Source of the DNA: Thermoplasmata archaeon
GTDB lineage: Archaea > Thermoplasmatota > E2 > UBA202 > JdFR-43
DNA: 7,326 nt
Assembly (NCBI GenBank): GCA_021158865.1
Contig: JAGGSX010000119.1
Location: 1-7,326, forward strand
Direction of reading: 5' to 3'
Positions within the stretch are counted from its first letter, which is position 1. Every line of letters starts with the position of its first letter. The notes under the pieces are model-generated. The model saw only the letters and a list, made by a program, of their open reading frames with translations, was not told the DNA's origin and searched no databases. The position numbers and the translations under genes were made by a program. Shown piece after piece: positions 1 to 7,251 of this stretch.

Positions 1-389
1 CCAGGAACATAAACATCAAAATCGTCCCTGCTGTTATTCCATCTCAGCACAATGTTGCATCCTGCTATGCTATTGTATATATCGCTTGCATTTGTTTGCT
101 CTTCTTTAAACCACCCAAGGCTATTCCATCCCATCAGCAAGGTTATGTTAACGCTTTGGATGGGCATTCCAGTTACGCTTAAATTTGTATTATTGTTTAC
201 AGAAATGAAGTATCCTGTTCCATTTTCAATTGCAAAGTTGTTTGGTGAGCCAGGAACATAAACATCAAAATCGTTTCTGCTATTATTCCATTTCAATATG
301 AGATTGCATCCTGATATGTTATTATATAAAGAAGATGCTGTATAATTGTTCTCGCAAGCTATTGTAACAAAATTCCATCCAGAAAGTAA
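1..389 (-). repeat. Tandem 83-residue (249-base) GWN repeats, second copy cut by the window
   Basis: Unit 1 spans 389-141 (residues 372-454) and unit 2 runs from 140 past the window edge. Both start with a Gly-Trp-Asn block, then NASxIYNSIAGCN or NYTASSLYNNISGCN, then an almost identical WNNSRxDFDVYVPG. At DNA level, bases 1-25 are identical to 250-274. More units could follow outside the window. Confidence 0.85.
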
Positions 390-1502
390 TTCCTTTTCCC
401 AAATAGTTTTAATAACAGTTAGCGTTTTTATTATATATCCCTGAGAAAGATTATATGATATACTGGCTATCACTCCATCTGAGCCCAAGTCATATACTGT
501 AGGAGTTGAATCTGTAATCGCTGGAGATGGAAAGCTAATAGAGTAATATCCACTATTATCTGTAGTAGTATACCATATATCATTAGTTGATGGTATTTTT
601 ATTGAAACATTTCCATGAGGTATTGGGTCACCATCCATGGTTGCACGGCCAGATACATTAATTGACTGTCCAATAATTGCTACGGATGGTTGAATTTCTT
701 CAGTTAAATTAATTGGCTGCGAAAACAAATTATATGAAATCAAAATTGTGGTTGTATGCAAAGTAATATTACCAACAGTGTTTGTTATGGACTTAACAGC
801 ATTGCCCACTACCGGAGAATACCAAGATTCGTATGAGCCATTTTCTTCTGAAACAATATGAAAAGTATCAAATGCTCCGGCTGGAGTGGAAATAGTTTCT
901 TCCTCGGAACAGCCTGCATACATTCTAATCACGCTACTTTCATTAAAGGATTTAGTGAGCAAACCTGCCACTTCAAAAGAGCCTGACGCTGTCATGTTAG
1001 AATAAATACTCCAATTCTCTCCAACATTTATTGGAAAATCAAAATACTCTATGGGTGGGGTATATATTATTGTTGCATTTGCTTCATATCCAAAGTAAAA
1101 AATCTGATGTATCGTGCCGACAGAAGTTATATTTACCATAACAGTTGATAAATCTGCTCTTCTAACAAACATAACACCATCTATAACCCCATTTAACTCC
1201 CCATTTATTATATCTGAATATGTTACCATCCCTGTTATATTCCCACTTATATTCAATACATATACATCAAAAGTTTGGTTACTCACTTCAATATTAGACA
1301 CATCAATGACATTCATTTTCAAATCAGTTATTGTGCCATTGAAAGAACCATTCTCAGAATCCAGAAATATCGTTGAATTATAAGTCCATTCATCTCCGAG
1401 ATACCAAGTTGAGATATCTGTAGAATCGCCTGTTGTTGACACCACTATAATAGAAGACAGAATAATAAATAATGAAATCAAACAGGTTATTTCTTTTTTC
1501 AT
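1..1502 (-). CDS. Secreted surface protein with tandem GWN repeats (C-terminus outside window)
   Basis: The frame is open from the ATG at 1502-1500 to the window edge, giving 500 codons plus two bases, so the protein is C-terminally incomplete. The start is set by an in-frame TAA 30 bases upstream and by the signal peptide MKKEITCLISLFIILSSIIVV. Residues 30-262 form one domain beginning WYLGDEWTY, with IEYFDFPINVGENWS, STPAGAFDTFHIV and WYSPVVGNAVKS, a layout I recognise from uncharacterised archaeal secreted proteins but cannot name. Residues 263-365 look like an Ig/carboxypeptidase-regulatory-like sandwich (INVSGRATMDGDPIPHGNVS, TTTDNSGYYSISF). From 372 on are 83-residue repeats (GWN start, SGCN, WNNSRNDFDVYVPG, NGTGYFISV). 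Many NxS/T sequons suggest N-glycosylation. The repeat module is also seen at the end of the gene at 7252-7326. A structural or binding surface role is inferred; no enzyme motif is seen. Confidence 0.88.
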   Translation of the reverse strand, partial: MKKEITCLISLFIILSSIIVVSTTGDSTDISTWYLGDEWTYNSTIFLDSENGSFNGTITDLKMNVIDVSNIEVSNQTFDVYVLNISGNITGMVTYSDIINGELNGVIDGVMFVRRADLSTVMVNITSVGTIHQIFYFGYEANATIIYTPPIEYFDFPINVGENWSIYSNMTASGSFEVAGLLTKSFNESSVIRMYAGCSEEETISTPAGAFDTFHIVSEENGSYESWYSPVVGNAVKSITNTVGNITLHTTTILISYNLFSQPINLTEEIQPSVAIIGQSINVSGRATMDGDPIPHGNVSIKIPSTNDIWYTTTDNSGYYSISFPSPAITDSTPTVYDLGSDGVIASISYNLSQGYIIKTLTVIKTIWEKELLSGWNFVTIACENNYTASSLYNNISGCNLILKWNNSRNDFDVYVPGSPNNFAIENGTGYFISVNNNTNLSVTGMPIQSVNITLLMGWNSLGWFKEEQTNASDIYNSIAGCNIVLRWNNSRDDFDVYVP

Positions 1503-1522
1503 GGGAAGAATAATATTTTTGG

Positions 1523-1531
1523 TTATAAAAA
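1523..1531 (-). promoter_or_regulatory. Putative TATA box of the GWN-repeat protein gene
   Basis: TTTTTATAA (1531-1523, minus strand) lies in the 30-base gap, with its centre about 25 bases before the ATG at 1502. There is no Shine-Dalgarno site (the bases before the ATG are CTTCCC). Together these suggest a leaderless transcript starting at or near the start codon. Motif evidence only. Confidence 0.45.
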
Positions 1532-1532
1532 T

Positions 1533-2771
1533 TTATCCCACAAACGTTAGAGGCAATTCTCCATCGTATCCATCATAAATTTGGGGATGCTGGGGTTTCT
1601 CATATACAGATGTTAGATATGAGGCATAATGAAATGCCTCCTCAGCAGTGACAACACCATCTCCATTCCCTCCATTTCTTGGTTTATCTGCGTCTCCATT
1701 CAATGCTTTTGCTATATAATATATAAAAGCACTGTTTTCGAGCATGCTGTATCTCCAAGATTTTTCATATTTATCGCACGATGCCATAATAATTCTACCA
1801 AGTTTTGAAAGACTTCCAATAAAACTGCCGCTATACCAGCTTTCTATAATAACCACAGCATTCTTCGAACCCATTCTATCAAACCATTTATTCATATCCT
1901 CTGGAGTAATATTGTAATCATCATAAGTTATAATTTTGTCAAAGCCCCCTCTTCCACTAAATACGAATAACAGAATATCATCACTATCCTCCATCACATC
2001 CATCCATCTAAATGCCTTGCTGATATTTTTTTTAGTTGCTTCATCATTTATCAGCAATTTTATATGGCTATTTTCCCATCCATTGAATATCAAAGAATTT
2101 TTTATGTCATTTGCGTCATTAAGTGCATATGTGGCAGAGGGAAGCGAAGGATATTTCTCTACTCCAACGACTATAGCCCAGTAATTTCTTGTTCCATCTC
2201 CCTCTTTATCGCTTCCAAAAGTTTGGAAACAGAAATCCTCACTTACATTCTCCTCCCATGAAATACCATCCTCAGAAAAATAATATGAACCGTTGTTGTA
2301 TAAGTTTTTGTTGCTATAAAACCATATATAGCAGTTATCTTGGTCCCCACCATTTGTATGACATACAATATAAAAAGTCTTATTCATGCTATTTACTATA
2401 ATATCATCAAAATCAAACTCAATCCAGCTTTTACTCTGGACTCTGTCAAAAGAAATTGAGCAAGAAGATAGGTCCTTACCACTAAGAGAATCTCGAATAG
2501 ATACCTGTAAATTATCTGGCTTATTGGATCCAAAAAAGAAAGAAAATGTTTTTTTACTTTCCCTCCCAATTTTTAATTTTATTCTTGTTATTTTATCTTC
2601 CTGCGGTATAAAGGATTGAGCAAAAAATTTGTTTCCATAGATTTTTTCCCCAAAATTACAATCTGTCTGCTGCTGGTCTATGGTATCGCCCGTTTTATTA
2701 AAAATTTTTTCTGGCGTATAAAAATTTTCTAAAACAATTAAAAGAAACACTAAAAATACAAAAATTTTCAT
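1533..2771 (-). CDS. Secreted caspase-fold protein with both catalytic residues lost (pseudopeptidase)
   Basis: The protein has 412 residues. A short basic start and hydrophobic run (3-14) form a signal peptide or uncleaved anchor; no clear cleavage motif is seen. Residues 35-187 are a beta-sandwich of a type common in archaeal secreted proteins (FFAQSFIPQ, VSIRDSLSGKDLSS, FYIVCHTNGG, FCFQTFG). Residues 196-412 follow the clan CD caspase/legumain-like pattern: YWAIVVGVEKY, ALNDANDIKNSL, DDILLFVFSG, VVIIESWYSGSFI, GRIIMASC, a Ca-binding-like NGDGVVTAEEAF, and a QHPQIYDGYDGELPLT end. The family's SGHG motif is SGRG here (Arg274, codon 1952-1950) and DSCYSG is ESWYSG (Trp312, codon 1838-1836). 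The dyad is therefore missing and proteolysis is not expected. The rest of the fold looks intact, with no frameshift, so a retained binding role is likely (inference). It lies 22 bases after the giant gene and 30 bases before the next. Confidence 0.9.
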   Translation of the reverse strand: MKIFVFLVFLLIVLENFYTPEKIFNKTGDTIDQQQTDCNFGEKIYGNKFFAQSFIPQEDKITRIKLKIGRESKKTFSFFFGSNKPDNLQVSIRDSLSGKDLSSCSISFDRVQSKSWIEFDFDDIIVNSMNKTFYIVCHTNGGDQDNCYIWFYSNKNLYNNGSYYFSEDGISWEENVSEDFCFQTFGSDKEGDGTRNYWAIVVGVEKYPSLPSATYALNDANDIKNSLIFNGWENSHIKLLINDEATKKNISKAFRWMDVMEDSDDILLFVFSGRGGFDKIITYDDYNITPEDMNKWFDRMGSKNAVVIIESWYSGSFIGSLSKLGRIIMASCDKYEKSWRYSMLENSAFIYYIAKALNGDADKPRNGGNGDGVVTAEEAFHYASYLTSVYEKPQHPQIYDGYDGELPLTFVG

Positions 2772-2792
2772 AATAAAAAGGAAAAAGGGGGG
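2772..2792 (-). terminator. Pyrimidine/T-rich tract, possible terminator of the giant protein gene
   Basis: Read on the minus strand, the 22-base gap starts with C6, then T5, CC, T5 and ATT. Archaeal termination often relies on runs of T just after the stop codon without a hairpin, and no hairpin is visible here. The tract lies between the putative TATA box and the start of the next gene, so terminator and promoter would share the same bases. The two short T runs make this a weak call. Confidence 0.35.
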
Positions 2793-2800
2793 TTTATAGA
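2793..2800 (-). promoter_or_regulatory. Putative TATA box of the caspase-fold gene, overlapping the upstream stop codon
   Basis: The minus strand reads TCTATAAA across 2800-2793 and so includes the TAA stop (2796-2794) of the giant protein gene. Its centre is about 25 bases before the A of the ATG at 2771. In archaea this spacing would start transcription at or next to the start codon, giving a leaderless mRNA. No Shine-Dalgarno site precedes the ATG, which fits. No convincing BRE is seen. Confidence 0.4.
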
Positions 2801-5800
2801 TTAATTATCAGTGCCCTTATCTCAGCACTATTTGTATGTCCAAAGTAGTCTTGAGCTCTGATCTCTATCGTATGCACAGAGAAGGATGACGAATCCCACT
2901 GCCATGCCAATTGATCCCCATTAATCTCTGCTAATCTATTCCCATCGACATACAGCTCCATAGCAACTACTTGGCTTTCATCACTACTGCTTGCTTTTAT
3001 GTCCATAGAACCTATCACAATTGTATCAATTGTTGACATTGGAACAGGCAATACTGCTCTGCCCGCTATGTAGAGGTAATGAGTTTTTGGTTTCTCTATA
3101 TTTATAGATGGTGCCTTATTGTCAACTAATAGGGTTACATGCTTTGCTGTTTCTTCATTTCCTAAGTTATCAACTGCATAATATGTTATTGTATGCTCTC
3201 CAGATGGTAGAGTAAATGGCCCTATATATTCAGCTTTTGAACCATCATCCACTGTATAGTAAATAGCTTTAATGCCAGATTCATCATTGGCTGCAAATGA
3301 AACTTTTGTTTCACCCGTTATTATGTTCTTGCTTCCCTTCTGTAGCAGAGCTCCATCAAAACTAACCATGCTGTCTGGTGATGTAGTGTCAACTACTATC
3401 GTTTTTGTTACCATCTTCTGCATATTTCCAATAAAATCTTCTGCATAATAGGATAGTGTATGCTCGCCTGGCTCATCTATGGTTATCTCTTTACCATTCG
3501 ATATCATTTCTCCATCGTATATTCTCCATCCTCCATTATCAATTCTGTATTTAATAAGCTTTACGCCCGCCGAGTTATCATTTGCATCCCATCTCATTGG
3601 TGTATCAGGTAGTATATAAACAGTGTCGGACTTATCTGCAGGTGCATAGTAGGTTCCATCAAATAATAACGTTGATTCTGGCGCAACAGTATCTATCTTA
3701 AATGTTTCTACAGATTGCGGACCGCTTTCATCAATCAACAAGTTCTTTGCATAAGATGTAACTTTATACACACCATTTGGTGCATATCCATTTTCATCCC
3801 TTATCTGGAACGCAATTGGTGTATTATTATATCCCTGATGCCATGTTCCATTGCAGTTGTAATAGTCACCCTGCCAGTAGAATTTGCTTCCTTCTGGACC
3901 CGTTATCTTGAAATAGATTGCATAAGGTCCAGATGTTCCATTGTATCCATGCTCAGTAGAAGCATATATTGTAAATTCTGTGACAGGAGTTATATAAGAG
4001 CCCCAATTGGTTTCCCAGACATCTTTATCTATGGTTAACCACGTATGTGGCAATGTTTCATCAAGATTATGTGTTTGCACTATATGCCTTCCTTCATTTC
4101 CCAAGTTATCAACTGCATAGAATTCTATCTTGTGAGTGCAATTATTATATAAATGGAATGGTGCAGTATATTCAATCCAGTCACTCCATGTTCCATTATA
4201 CCATATACGATAATATGTATGATTCACCCCAGAGGCGCATGGTAAAGCACCGCCACCAACGCCTGTTATTGTAACATTATCAATTTCATAATACCAGTCC
4301 CATCCCGGTGCGTAATAATGCCATCTTACTATGACATTACTGTTTCCGACATAAGGTGTTAAATCAATTGTAACTTCTTCACCAGGTCCGTGATCATCAT
4401 GGTCTTCAGCCCAGTGAAGCAGGTTGGTCCAGGTTGTTCCGCCATTTGTGCTGATATCAACATCTGCATAATCATCAGCCCACGAGGCATCGTAATATGA
4501 TGCAATGAATGTTAATTCTGCCGATGAATATCCCGCCAAGCTAAATGAAGGCGTCCATAGTTCAGTATCTCCACCACTTCCATAGGCATCGCTATCTGCA
4601 TCAGCACAATAGCCGTTTCCGCCTGCATAATTCGTTCTGCCCCAATTATCATTTCTGTCCCAGAGAGAATCACCAACAACGCTCCAACCAGATGGCGGGA
4701 ACGCTCCCTCAAAATCTTCGGATAATATTACATCTGTTGTTGCGCCTTCGCCTCTTCCTCCTTCTGGGTCTGTTGAATTTAAGGTAAATAATGTTTCACT
4801 TGTAATCCATGTATAATTATACATTCCAGGTCCTGTTATTATTTTTTCTACGACTGGTGGCGTGTCATCGACCATAAATGTGAAGTTTTCAACAGCAACA
4901 TTTCCTAAGCAATCCTGAGCTGTAGCCTGTATGATATGCTTGCATTCTCCAGTCAGATTGAATGGACCAGTAGCTGTATAGTTATACCATAATGACCATG
5001 TTCCATTATACCAGATGCGATAATTAACTGGTATTCCGCCAGCACCGCCACCAACGCCTGTAACTTCTACGTTATCAACTGAGAAGAACCACAAGTATGT
5101 ATACCCCTGTGTATTATATAAGAATTCAATTTGCACATCTTCTGGATGGCTATAATTTGCAACATCAAGCGTTGCTGTAAATAATATTTGATGAACATCA
5201 TAATCCCAGTGTGCTAAAACTTCTTCAACATTACTTCCTCCATTTGATAACACTCTTATTTCTGCATAGTCCCAACCTGCGAAGTTTTCATAAGCAATTC
5301 CACACGTTAATGTTACATTTGTGTATCCTGTCAAATCCATGGATGGTGTTCTCAATCCAACATTAAATAAATCACTTGAATGCGTATCGCTATCAGCGAT
5401 TGCATATTGCCCGCTTGCACCATCTGGGTCTTTCCATGTTCCATCTACTGTGCGTGGCTCCCATACTCCAGCTCCACTATATATATGCTGCTCCCATCCT
5501 GCCGGTGGAACGCCTGATTCAAAATCTTCAGATAATATTACATCAGGGCTTCTTCCTGAACCGCTATCACTCGCCGATAATGCAAATGTGGTATTTGATT
5601 TTACATACTGCCCATATCTCGGTCCGGTTGTTGCCACACTTATATCTGGTGCTGTGGTATCTAAATAAAATTCCTGACTATTTGTCGCTTCAACATTTGG
5701 AACCGTATCTACTGAGTAGAAGTGGACAGTATGCAAACCATCTGAGCCAGTTATATAAAATGTTGTTGTTATTTCTCCATCATTTGGATTATCATCTCCC

Positions 5801-7191
5801 ACACCATTATCATAAACTGTAACTTCTGCTCCCGAATCAATCCAGTATTTAGTGTATGCAACACCAGTTATATCATCCGTTGCATGCAATGTTATTGGCG
5901 TGGCAGATGTTACATAAATGGTGGAATCTTTAACACAATTTGGATTTCCATAAGAAATTGTTGTTACTGGCGGAGTATTATCTGTTATAACCCATGCTCC
6001 AGGAGCATCCTCTCCAGTTATTGGCTCATTAGTTGGCAGAGCCAGAGCGTCAACACTTACATTATTTATACCAATTCCCCATCCTGTTACATTTGCATTG
6101 AATACAATATAAATTGCATCACCTGGCGACAATTTATTTGGCCAGTCATAACCAATCATTGATGCATTCCATGTTAATGTATTACCAACTATTATTGGGT
6201 CTGGCCCAGCTGCACCATTAATGTAAGTTGTCCCTGGTACATACTCTAAGGCATTTGATAAAGTATCTGTAACACTTATATTTGTTAATTCACTGCAAAC
6301 CCCATTATTAAAAATTGATATATTGAATGTTACTGTTGCACCAGCCACAGTATCTACTCTTTCATCCCAGTGTGTCTCATTCCATACAGTTTTGCTGACT
6401 TGCATATTTATAACACGCTGGTCAACATGCACATTTATGCTCTTTGCATCATCCCATGGCATATAATCATGGTTTGGACATGTCATATTTGTTGTTACGG
6501 TTATATTATAATCCATGGTTGCATCATCTGGCGCCCATGGCGAAAACTCAACGTATGTTGTGTTTCCGGGCCCCAATGTAACGATTTTAGTGTCGTGAAA
6601 TACTACATTGCTCCCAGAATCATATATATATAATTCTACTGGAAATGTATGTGTATAAGTAGCTCCATAATTTTCTACAGTTGCATTTATTATATAGCTG
6701 ATTGGTGTTGGGCATAAAGATGCTCCATCTGATGGATAGTTTATCGCAACAGTTCCAACATCATACGGCTCCAACCATGTTTCCATTGTTATATCGTAAT
6801 ATGCCCCATGAAAATCTGGAACAACTCCAGTTGTATTTCCTGTCCAGTTTGCCCAGCATTGGCTGGCATTTCCGTATGTGGTTATGGTGAGATTCTCACC
6901 AGTATTCCATCCCGGACCGCCGGATGGGCCTGCACCACAGTTAAAACTATACCAACCTGTTCCATCGGTTGTTGTAAAGTAAGTTTCGCCTCTGTCTGTA
7001 TTTGTAATATTTACCAAAACATTTCCTGCTGGACACGCCGTGTTGTTATAGTATATATGTCCATAGATAAAGTACATTCCTGTCGGCTCACTTCCACTAC
7101 TTATCATCGGTAATCCCGCTATAGATAGCGTTATAGCTACGGCTATAATTCCCAAACCTACAACTTTTTTGTTCGCTTTTTTTCCTTTCAT
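2794..7191 (-). CDS. Giant secreted modular surface protein with nested jelly-roll domains
   Basis: This is a 1465-residue extracellular protein (1476 if started at 7224); its role is probably surface structure or adhesion. A signal peptide has a basic n-region (KGKKANKK) and a hydrophobic core at about 10-30. Domains by eye, numbered from 7191: carboxypeptidase-regulatory-like sandwich 37-139; CARDB-like 143-256; DUF11-like 259-384 (NGVCSELTNISVTDTL); Ig-like 405-511; Ig-like 512-776, interrupted by a MAM-like/choice-of-anchor-J domain at 550-711; Ig-like 777-1045, interrupted likewise at 820-977; then Ig-like units 1046-1169, 1170-1269, 1270-1362 and a terminal Ig-like domain 1363-1465 ending in IINL. 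No C-terminal membrane helix or sorting motif is visible. There are 32 NxS/T sequons and 14 Cys, all before residue about 1122. No catalytic motif is recognised. It is followed after 22 bases by the caspase-fold gene. Domain names come from recognised sequence style, not a search. Confidence 0.9.
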   Translation of the reverse strand: MKGKKANKKVVGLGIIAVAITLSIAGLPMISSGSEPTGMYFIYGHIYYNNTACPAGNVLVNITNTDRGETYFTTTDGTGWYSFNCGAGPSGGPGWNTGENLTITTYGNASQCWANWTGNTTGVVPDFHGAYYDITMETWLEPYDVGTVAINYPSDGASLCPTPISYIINATVENYGATYTHTFPVELYIYDSGSNVVFHDTKIVTLGPGNTTYVEFSPWAPDDATMDYNITVTTNMTCPNHDYMPWDDAKSINVHVDQRVINMQVSKTVWNETHWDERVDTVAGATVTFNISIFNNGVCSELTNISVTDTLSNALEYVPGTTYINGAAGPDPIIVGNTLTWNASMIGYDWPNKLSPGDAIYIVFNANVTGWGIGINNVSVDALALPTNEPITGEDAPGAWVITDNTPPVTTISYGNPNCVKDSTIYVTSATPITLHATDDITGVAYTKYWIDSGAEVTVYDNGVGDDNPNDGEITTTFYITGSDGLHTVHFYSVDTVPNVEATNSQEFYLDTTAPDISVATTGPRYGQYVKSNTTFALSASDSGSGRSPDVILSEDFESGVPPAGWEQHIYSGAGVWEPRTVDGTWKDPDGASGQYAIADSDTHSSDLFNVGLRTPSMDLTGYTNVTLTCGIAYENFAGWDYAEIRVLSNGGSNVEEVLAHWDYDVHQILFTATLDVANYSHPEDVQIEFLYNTQGYTYLWFFSVDNVEVTGVGGGAGGIPVNYRIWYNGTWSLWYNYTATGPFNLTGECKHIIQATAQDCLGNVAVENFTFMVDDTPPVVEKIITGPGMYNYTWITSETLFTLNSTDPEGGRGEGATTDVILSEDFEGAFPPSGWSVVGDSLWDRNDNWGRTNYAGGNGYCADADSDAYGSGGDTELWTPSFSLAGYSSAELTFIASYYDASWADDYADVDISTNGGTTWTNLLHWAEDHDDHGPGEEVTIDLTPYVGNSNVIVRWHYYAPGWDWYYEIDNVTITGVGGGALPCASGVNHTYYRIWYNGTWSDWIEYTAPFHLYNNCTHKIEFYAVDNLGNEGRHIVQTHNLDETLPHTWLTIDKDVWETNWGSYITPVTEFTIYASTEHGYNGTSGPYAIYFKITGPEGSKFYWQGDYYNCNGTWHQGYNNTPIAFQIRDENGYAPNGVYKVTSYAKNLLIDESGPQSVETFKIDTVAPESTLLFDGTYYAPADKSDTVYILPDTPMRWDANDNSAGVKLIKYRIDNGGWRIYDGEMISNGKEITIDEPGEHTLSYYAEDFIGNMQKMVTKTIVVDTTSPDSMVSFDGALLQKGSKNIITGETKVSFAANDESGIKAIYYTVDDGSKAEYIGPFTLPSGEHTITYYAVDNLGNEETAKHVTLLVDNKAPSINIEKPKTHYLYIAGRAVLPVPMSTIDTIVIGSMDIKASSSDESQVVAMELYVDGNRLAEINGDQLAWQWDSSSFSVHTIEIRAQDYFGHTNSAEIRALIINL
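4246..4266 (-). repeat. Conserved right-border repeat of nested domain, copy 2
   Basis: This is the exact partner of 5041-5061 and encodes the TGVGGGA linker that returns from the nested jelly roll to the second half of the host Ig-like domain. Confidence 0.8.
4261..4734 (-). other. Nested MAM-like / choice-of-anchor-J jelly-roll domain, copy 2
   Basis: These are residues 820-977 of the giant protein. The segment begins with the same DVILSEDFE, then PPSGW, LWTPSFSLAGYSSAEL and DVDISTNGGTTW, and ends EIDNVTITG. It is about 158 residues, against 162 in copy 1. The two interiors have diverged clearly while the ends match. As in copy 1, it interrupts an Ig-like domain, whose second half resumes at YYRIWYNGTWSDW. 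Many Asp residues and the Cys in the NGYCADADSD stretch suggest metal binding or a disulfide, which is inference. Confidence 0.75.
4709..4734 (-). repeat. Conserved left-border repeat of nested domain, copy 2
   Basis: This is the partner of 5519-5544, with one mismatch in 26 bases and an offset of 810 bases (270 codons). Confidence 0.8.
5041..5061 (-). repeat. Conserved right-border repeat of nested domain, copy 1
   Basis: These 21 bases are identical to 4246-4266 and encode the VTGVGGGA exit linker of the nested domain. The offset between copies is 795 bases. It lies just before the Ig strand NYRIWYNGTW, whose codons are also partly shared between the two copies. Confidence 0.8.
5059..5544 (-). 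other. Nested MAM-like / choice-of-anchor-J jelly-roll domain, copy 1
   Basis: These are residues 550-711 of the giant protein (numbered from 7191). The segment begins DVILSEDFE, continues with the family-typical PPAGW, has TPSMDLTGYTNVTL in the middle and ends SVDNVEVTG. This is the pattern of the cleaved-adhesin/MAM-like/choice-of-anchor-J beta sandwich, usually a ligand- or carbohydrate-binding extracellular fold. It sits inside an Ig-like domain, after the DSGSG loop (about 546) and before the strand beginning NYRIWYNGTW (about 723). Confidence 0.75.
5519..5544 (-). repeat. Conserved left-border repeat of nested domain, copy 1
   Basis: These 26 bases encode the ILSEDFE start of the nested domain. 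They match 4709-4734 at 25 of 26 positions, the one difference being 5530 (a) against 4720 (g). The identity includes third-codon positions, while the domain interiors are far more diverged. Confidence 0.8.
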
Positions 7192-7197
7192 GTTTTG

Positions 7198-7202
7198 CCT
7201 CC
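7198..7202 (-). promoter_or_regulatory. Shine-Dalgarno site (GGAGG) that decides the start of the giant protein
   Basis: GGAGG lies six bases before the ATG at 7191-7189 on the minus strand, an ideal spacing for pairing with the 16S rRNA 3' end. The open frame extends 11 codons further upstream to an ATG at 7224, but that start has no such site and would put a Trp/Arg-containing stretch before the basic signal-peptide n-region. The site therefore favours the 7191 start. It is the only clear Shine-Dalgarno site in the window. Confidence 0.7.
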
Positions 7203-7223
7203 AAAAATGTAATGTTTTACCCA

Positions 7224-7238
7224 TTATTAAATCTTTCG
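7224..7238 (-). promoter_or_regulatory. Putative archaeal BRE/TATA core promoter of the giant surface protein gene
   Basis: On the minus strand the sequence reads CGAAAG (7238-7233) followed by ATTTAATAA (7232-7224). This resembles the BRE plus TATA arrangement of archaeal promoters, where a purine/A-rich BRE directly precedes a T/A-rich box. A start about 25 bases downstream would fall near 7202, giving a very short leader that begins at about the GGAGG site and runs to the ATG at 7191. The element lies between the upstream gene's stop and the first codons of a possible longer reading frame. It is a motif match only. Confidence 0.45.
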
Positions 7239-7251
7239 CTCGCCAGATGTT

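Noticed and set aside
1114..1383. Plus-strand 89-codon open frame
   Set aside because: It lies opposite the well-supported GWN-repeat protein frame, which has a signal peptide and domain structure; the plus frame shows only a low-complexity Ile/Thr/Ser composition.
1482..1502. Cys7 in the signal peptide of the GWN-repeat protein as a lipobox
   Set aside because: It precedes the hydrophobic core instead of following it, so it cannot be a lipoprotein attachment site.
1503..1532. The caspase-fold gene and the GWN gene are in the same frame, separated by one TAA and 10 sense codons, as if one gene had been split by a stop
   Set aside because: The upstream protein ends at the expected family terminus (GELPLT plus a few residues), and the downstream one begins with its own signal peptide and TATA-like element. 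Same-frame spacing happens by chance one time in three.
1741..2000. Cys332 (MASC) of the caspase-fold protein as a replacement nucleophile
   Set aside because: This position belongs to a conserved structural strand motif after the active-site loop, and no partner His is kept at the SGHG position.
2787..2792. G6 run on the plus strand as a possible G-quadruplex
   Set aside because: It is a single run with no nearby companion G runs; the pyrimidine tract on the transcribed side is a simpler reading.
5321..5822. Overlapping plus-strand open frames of 115 and 148 codons opposite the giant gene
   Set aside because: They lie wholly within the giant gene on the other strand, are rich in Tyr/His/Leu as expected from the reverse of a Gly/Asn/Thr-rich frame, have no domain pattern and no upstream signals.
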